From Bacilli bacterium (GTDB taxonomy: Bacteria; Bacillota_I; Bacilli_A; RF39; UBA660), in assembly GCA_024693165.1 (NCBI GenBank), contig JAILLM010000076.1, positions 1 to 9,411 of the forward strand: a DNA stretch of 9,411 bases, given 5' to 3'. Made by a program: the position numbers and the translations under genes. Positions within the stretch are counted from its first letter, which is position 1; every line of letters begins with the position of its first letter. The notes beneath the pieces were generated by a model. It was given only the letters and a program-made list of their open reading frames with translations, searched no databases and was not told the origin of the DNA. Positions 5,231 through 9,411 of the stretch are shown here, in pieces.

Positions 5231-6834
5231 TAGTTCAATCTTCCTTCCCAATCTTTCATATCTATAACGTTTCCTTTTCCACTACCAGCAAATGTACCAG
5301 AGTAGAAATTTTCTGTTGAACCTTTTTCTTCAACATATAAATAAATCTTATCTACATTTTTAAGTTCTGATTTAGTAGTTTCATATCTAAATGTTGCTCT
5401 CTTTAAACCACTTCCACCAAAATCTTCTTCATTTAATTCATAATCATCTACAATATTACCTAAACCATCATCTACACCTTTTTTAGCTGACATTTTAACT
5501 ATTTTACTATTACCATCTTTAAAATGAAGTTTAGCTAAAACAATGTAGTCTTGATAAGTTGTATTTTTCTCATAGAAAACATCAGAGAATATAAATGCTC
5601 TATCTTGAGTAGGTACTCCATCAATCCATGGATCTACTGTTCTTCTATTAATTAGAATAAAGTATTCTTTATTAGAAGTATCAGTTACTTTAAATGTAAC
5701 TCTATCATAGAAGTTTGATGCAAATTCAAATGTCCATGATCCATCTACTTCTTTATCGATTGCCACAGCATCCTCATTAACATCTAATGCTTCGATTTTA
5801 TCAATTGCAAATCCGTTTGCATCTACTATTTTGAGATTAACAGTATCTTCAAGAAGTATTGTTGTTATTTCAGTAGGATTTTCTTTTGTAGTTCCAGAAA
5901 TATCAAATGATTCTTGTCTTAAGAATGCATTTGTCCATTGTCCAGGATAGTAATCTAATTCTGTTAAACTACCAAGTTTTAACCCTTTATAATTAGATCC
6001 ATAAATAATAGCTTTAAATGCTCTATTACCATATGATACTAATGAGTTATTTCCTTGTGGTTCATTAACTGGTGCATAATCAATTCCACATTTACCAGTT
6101 ATATTATCACAAGCACCTTTTAAATCTTCAAATGTTACTTCACCAGCTTGAATTCTGTTTTTGTAACTTTCAAATTTATATTCTGGTGCCCAAATTGCAT
6201 CTCTATTATCGACACTGTATGTCTTAGCTGGAACAGTATCTGTTGTAATTGAACTGTCTGCTATAAATCTTGGTGTTTCTTTATCAGTTGGTAAATCGGT
6301 AAATTTCTTATAACAAATACTATTATCGCATTTCCATAAAAATACTGCATGACCATTAAATTCTAATGGTTCATCAATTTTTAATGTAGTTGCGCCACTC
6401 ATTTGTGAACGAATATCTACTTCCGGATAATCATATTCACCTGGACGCTCTGGATTTTCTTCTTGACGTCCAACAGATATTTGTGTGTTATCAAATACTA
6501 CACGGAAATTAGTAACTGTATTTGGCACTTTATAAACACATCTATCTGCATCAGTACAATCACCGGTAATACCAACAATATTTTCCAAAGCATCTTCAGG
6601 TCCTGTTTTTAAAACTATATCACCTTTAAATGTATCTCCTGTTTCTTTTACAGTATAACTAATTATGTTTTCATTATCTTCCAAGTCATAGAAATTTTTA
6701 GCATTACTATCAAGTTTAATTACAACATCATAAGTGTCATCTTCAGCACCTACAATAGTTAATGGCATAAATGTATTAGCTAAAATAGATACTGCTAGTG
6801 CACCCTTACCAATCTTTTTTAAAATATTATTCAT
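5230..6834 (-). CDS. Large secreted protein with three close cysteine pairs, function unknown
   Basis: The protein has 534 residues and I do not recognise its family. It starts with a signal peptide (KK near the N-terminus, hydrophobic 11-28, VGA then ED), probable cleavage after A30. The rest is polar and appears beta-rich. It has exactly six cysteines in three short pairs: C93-x5-C99, C169-x4-C174 and C242-x6-C249, each pair enclosing D, N or T residues and each likely a local disulfide outside the cell. Residues about 330-400 (VNLKIVDANG ... YFILINRRTV) have the look of a bacterial Ig-like or cadherin-like beta sandwich; this is a weak guess. There is no membrane helix, sorting signal or wall-binding repeat at the C-terminus, so alone it would be released. 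Its TAA overlaps the ATG of the NPKTG protein (TAATG), which suggests the two act together. The Shine-Dalgarno AGGAGG (6852-6847) lies 12 bases upstream, a rather long spacing. Confidence 0.85.
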   Translation of the reverse strand: MNNILKKIGKGALAVSILANTFMPLTIVGAEDDTYDVVIKLDSNAKNFYDLEDNENIISYTVKETGDTFKGDIVLKTGPEDALENIVGITGDCTDADRCVYKVPNTVTNFRVVFDNTQISVGRQEENPERPGEYDYPEVDIRSQMSGATTLKIDEPLEFNGHAVFLWKCDNSICYKKFTDLPTDKETPRFIADSSITTDTVPAKTYSVDNRDAIWAPEYKFESYKNRIQAGEVTFEDLKGACDNITGKCGIDYAPVNEPQGNNSLVSYGNRAFKAIIYGSNYKGLKLGSLTELDYYPGQWTNAFLRQESFDISGTTKENPTEITTILLEDTVNLKIVDANGFAIDKIEALDVNEDAVAIDKEVDGSWTFEFASNFYDRVTFKVTDTSNKEYFILINRRTVDPWIDGVPTQDRAFIFSDVFYEKNTTYQDYIVLAKLHFKDGNSKIVKMSAKKGVDDGLGNIVDDYELNEEDFGGSGLKRATFRYETTKSELKNVDKIYLYVEEKGSTENFYSGTFAGSGKGNVIDMKDWEGRLN

Positions 6835-6879
6835 TTTTTATATCTTCCTCCTATACTCTATAAACACTATCCTATTAAA

Positions 6880-6908
6880 AGTATAATTCATAAAAAAAAT
6901 TATTACAA
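6880..6908 (-). promoter_or_regulatory. Promoter of the two-gene surface operon
   Basis: A -35 TTGTAA (6908-6903) and a -10 TATACT (6885-6880) are 17 bases apart; the spacer contains a run of eight Ts. The start would be near 6873, leaving about 39 bases of leader. The promoter begins 2 bases after the T-run of the preceding terminator. Confidence 0.7.
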
Positions 6909-6910
6909 TA

Positions 6911-6938
6911 AAAAAACTATAGATTTTATATCTATAGT
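6911..6938 (-). terminator. Intrinsic terminator of the GH31 gene
   Basis: Bases 6916-6924 pair with 6930-6938 (ACTATAGAT with ATCTATAGT), a 9-bp stem with a 5-base loop, followed by six Ts (6916-6911) on the minus strand. It starts 6 bases after the stop of the glycosidase gene. Confidence 0.88.
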
Positions 6939-6944
6939 CTTGCT

Positions 6945-9353
6945 TTACACTTCAGCCATATATTCAAGTAATTTTAAGAATAAGTTAACATACTTTTGAT
7001 GTAAGCCTATTCTTGCAAGTTTTCTAACTGCAATACGTTTTTCTTGAATAGATGAGTCCTTAAGAAGAATCTCTCCTATCATATCTTTAACTTTAGTTGG
7101 TATTGGTAAATCATTAAGGATTGATTCAATATCATAGTTAATTAATTCACCTTGGTCTAATTCTAGATCTTCACCCTTACAATTAATGACTACTTGTTTA
7201 AGTGTAGATAAAGGTGGTAACTCTACTATGAAATCATTATCATCTATATAAGAATCAGTTTCTTTAATCTTATCAGCTCCACAAGTTATAGTAATATGTT
7301 CAGGTTCATTCATATTTCTAAATCTAATACGATAACTTCTGTAAGGTGGAATAATACCACTCTTACCTGCAACTGGTCTAATTGAAATAGTTACATTATT
7401 CTTTTGATATGTATAATCTATTTCAGTTAATATAAAGAATTCTTTTTCATATAATGATGATACACCATCATCTTCATATAATTCATATGTACTTGAGTCT
7501 CCAGGGAATGCTTGAATCTCCATTGCTCTTGGAGCATCTGTATTATTTAAATCATTGCTATCTAAGATAGCAAGAGGAAGTATTGTACCCGCTCTTGCAA
7601 ATACAGGATAATCTTCATCTTTATAGAATGTAGTATAACGTCTTCCTCCAGTAAACTTTTTACCATTAGTAAAGTCATACCAAGTTCCATCTGGTAGTGC
7701 AAGCTTAACAACTGCTCTATTCATTAAAGGATCATCCTTTTTAGTAATCGGAGCAACTAATAATGAACTACCAAAGATATATTCATTTTTATATAATGGT
7801 TCATCATAGATTTCAGGATTTTGATAATAAAGTGGTTGAACAAGTGGCATACCAACTTTATGGTATCTATAAGCTTCACTATATAAATAAGGGATAAGTT
7901 GATGTCTTAGTCTTAAATACTTAGAAACAATTGCTTGTGTTTGAATATCCCATTTCCAAGGTTCTCTTTTATAAAATTCACCTTCATCTGCAGATAATCT
8001 AAGTATTGGAGAGAAACATCCAAATTGAACAAATCTTGAGAATAACTCTGGATCTTCAGTTCCATCTCTAAATCCACCAATATCATTAGAAATCCATGAA
8101 ACACCTAAATTAGATGCTGATGCATTATAATGAGGTAATGCTTCTAGATTTTTCCAGCTAACCTCAGTTTCGCCAGTATAATGAATTGGATATTTATGAG
8201 GTGCTAACATACCATTTCTTGAAAACGTAATACCTCTTCTATTAACTATTTGTTTAAAGTCATCAAAATGATAATATGTTAAAGCTCTTAAAGAAGCTAA
8301 ATCATTTTTATTATTATAATCAAGCCAGAAGAAATCTACTCCATAATTCATAAGTGGATGAATAAAGTAATCAAAATAAGCACTTAAAATATTAACATTA
8401 AATACATTAAACGGAATTATTCCATTACCTTCTGCACCACTTGCTGCTTTAAATGGTAAATAGTAATCTTCTTTTGGTGAAATACCTTCATTTGGATTAA
8501 CCTTTAATGCAAGTCTTATATTTCTTCCATGTAAGAAGTCAGTCATTCTTTTTGGTCTTTTAAATAATGTTTCATCAAAAGATAAACCTGATTTCATTTT
8601 AGGATTTTGTCTATGCCAATGATCTCCCAAAACAATAATTGAAAGTGGTATCTCATGTTTATTAAACTTATGAACAAGTTTTTCAATACCTTTTGAATTA
8701 TATTCAGTATTTCTATTCCACCAAATGCCTAAAGAATATCTAGGAATAAGTGGTGGATAACCAGTTAATGTAAAATAATCTTTTAAACAAGCTCCAAAGT
8801 CTCTTCTATACATAAATACATAAGTATCTATTCTTGTATCACTTCTTTTACCTAAAGAACCATCTTCATTAAATATTAAACTCTTTGAATCATCAAGTGA
8901 TACAAAACCATCAACTGAATATAAACCTTTTTCATATTTAGGACTACCTGCTTTACCTTCAACTGAAAAACCAATAGTACCAAAGTTCCTTACTTCAGGA
9001 TGATTAAAATACCAAGTTTTATCTGTATTTGTTAATTCTATTCTTAAATTTTGTTCAGGTGACATTTTAGTACCAAGAAATGGCATTTCTTTTCTATAGA
9101 ACAATTTAAAATAAGAAGTAGTTATATATAAATATTGATTATCATCTTTTCTATCAAACTTAACTGCCGGGAACTTTCTAGTTTGTACAAGTTCAGTCGG
9201 TCTATCTTCAAATTCACCAGTTTCAGAATATTCAAGTCTTACTAAAATTTCACTAAGTACAGTTATTCTAAACTTCTTTCCTTGAATAATATTACTAACG
9301 TTAGGTAATATCTTTTTATAATCAAATTTAAAGTGTTCTTGTAAATTAGCCAT
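6945..9353 (-). CDS. GH31-family glycoside hydrolase with altered active-site motifs
   Basis: The 802-residue protein has the GH31 layout: an N-terminal beta-sandwich (about 1-200), a TIM barrel (about 205-500), then beta domains (to about 730). GH31 enzymes are mainly alpha-glucosidases and alpha-xylosidases. Supporting motifs are WLD with the likely nucleophile D345, FSR (R379), SW at 399-400, SNDIGGF (D424) and PILRLSAD. Two positions depart from the family. The acid/base segment, usually SGDT or TGDN, reads TGET with E395; the barrel motif usually written LDMDWH reads LGDHWH (242-247). The related bacterial group with RYPIGFSGDT matches the flanking KYPIHYTGET. Residues 737-802 form an extra helical tail. 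No signal peptide is seen, so it should be cytoplasmic. Two earlier in-frame starts (GTG 9365, ATG 9362) lie within the ribosome site, so ATG 9353 is chosen. Substrate and even activity are uncertain. Confidence 0.9.
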   Translation of the reverse strand: MANLQEHFKFDYKKILPNVSNIIQGKKFRITVLSEILVRLEYSETGEFEDRPTELVQTRKFPAVKFDRKDDNQYLYITTSYFKLFYRKEMPFLGTKMSPEQNLRIELTNTDKTWYFNHPEVRNFGTIGFSVEGKAGSPKYEKGLYSVDGFVSLDDSKSLIFNEDGSLGKRSDTRIDTYVFMYRRDFGACLKDYFTLTGYPPLIPRYSLGIWWNRNTEYNSKGIEKLVHKFNKHEIPLSIIVLGDHWHRQNPKMKSGLSFDETLFKRPKRMTDFLHGRNIRLALKVNPNEGISPKEDYYLPFKAASGAEGNGIIPFNVFNVNILSAYFDYFIHPLMNYGVDFFWLDYNNKNDLASLRALTYYHFDDFKQIVNRRGITFSRNGMLAPHKYPIHYTGETEVSWKNLEALPHYNASASNLGVSWISNDIGGFRDGTEDPELFSRFVQFGCFSPILRLSADEGEFYKREPWKWDIQTQAIVSKYLRLRHQLIPYLYSEAYRYHKVGMPLVQPLYYQNPEIYDEPLYKNEYIFGSSLLVAPITKKDDPLMNRAVVKLALPDGTWYDFTNGKKFTGGRRYTTFYKDEDYPVFARAGTILPLAILDSNDLNNTDAPRAMEIQAFPGDSSTYELYEDDGVSSLYEKEFFILTEIDYTYQKNNVTISIRPVAGKSGIIPPYRSYRIRFRNMNEPEHITITCGADKIKETDSYIDDNDFIVELPPLSTLKQVVINCKGEDLELDQGELINYDIESILNDLPIPTKVKDMIGEILLKDSSIQEKRIAVRKLARIGLHQKYVNLFLKLLEYMAEV

Positions 9354-9360
9354 ATCACAC

Positions 9361-9368
9361 ATCACCCT
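9361..9368 (-). promoter_or_regulatory. Shine-Dalgarno site setting the GH31 start
   Basis: AGGGTGAT resembles the anti-Shine-Dalgarno complement and ends 7 bases before ATG 9353. GTG 9365 and ATG 9362 both lie in it and so are unlikely starts. Confidence 0.6.
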
Positions 9369-9380
9369 ATTCTTATCATA

Positions 9381-9409
9381 ATTTTAACATAAGAAAAGAC
9401 TAATTTCTA
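9381..9409 (-). promoter_or_regulatory. Possible promoter of the GH31 gene
   Basis: TGTTAAAAT (9389-9381) is an extended -10 with five of six consensus bases; TAGAAA (9409-9404), four of six at -35, is 17 bases away. The start would be near 9374, about 21 bases before ATG 9353. The match is moderate and close to the window edge. Confidence 0.4.
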
Positions 9410-9411
9410 TT

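Noticed and set aside
4977..5267. Plus-strand open frame of 96 codons opposite the NPKTG protein gene.
   Set aside because: The minus-strand gene has a signal peptide, sorting signal and operon context; the plus-strand frame shows no features of its own.
7913..8104. Minus-strand open frame of 63 codons in another frame inside the GH31 gene.
   Set aside because: It overlaps the conserved catalytic region of GH31 and has no independent start signal.

Overview
The window is AT-rich, and every gene I can support lies on the minus strand, so transcription runs from high to low coordinates. Strong Shine-Dalgarno sequences, a leucine T-box, compact hairpin-plus-T-run terminators and a sortase-type sorting signal point to a low-GC Bacillota (Firmicutes) bacterium, possibly an uncultured gut lineage; I cannot place it further. 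All tryptophans in the two long enzyme genes are TGG, so the standard bacterial code applies and TGA is a stop.

Layout in order of transcription. (1) 9409-6911: a GH31-family glycoside hydrolase gene with its own promoter and terminator. It has unusual residues at two normally conserved active-site positions and an extra helical C-terminus. (2) 6908-4708: a two-gene operon with a good promoter and a terminator. It encodes a 534-residue secreted protein with six cysteines in three close pairs, and a 162-residue protein with a signal peptide and an NPKTG sorting signal. The genes overlap by one base (TAATG). This is the best candidate here for an undescribed system: a soluble surface protein made together with a small wall-anchored partner. 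(3) 4637-4242: the remains of a DUF1016/YhcG-like gene, broken by an in-frame TGA and lacking the nuclease domain. (4) 4233-1191: a promoter and leucine T-box controlling a three-helix membrane protein and leuS, again joined by TAATG, ending in a terminator whose stem includes the leuS stop codon. (5) 1189-1031: tRNA-Glu(UUC) with its own promoter and terminator. (6) 1007-315: the MTA/SAH nucleosidase gene, whose ribosome binding site lies 9 bases after the tRNA terminator, so no separate promoter fits between them. (7) 260-1: the start of a zinc-ribbon membrane protein cut by the window edge.

The genes are mostly housekeeping (leucyl-tRNA charging, tRNA-Glu, recycling of S-adenosylmethionine by-products) next to a short accessory stretch with a glycosidase, a surface operon and a decayed defence-type gene. 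For three complete genes and the pseudogene, the longest open frame begins too early; the Shine-Dalgarno position gives the starts used here. No stretch longer than about 300 bases lacks a feature.
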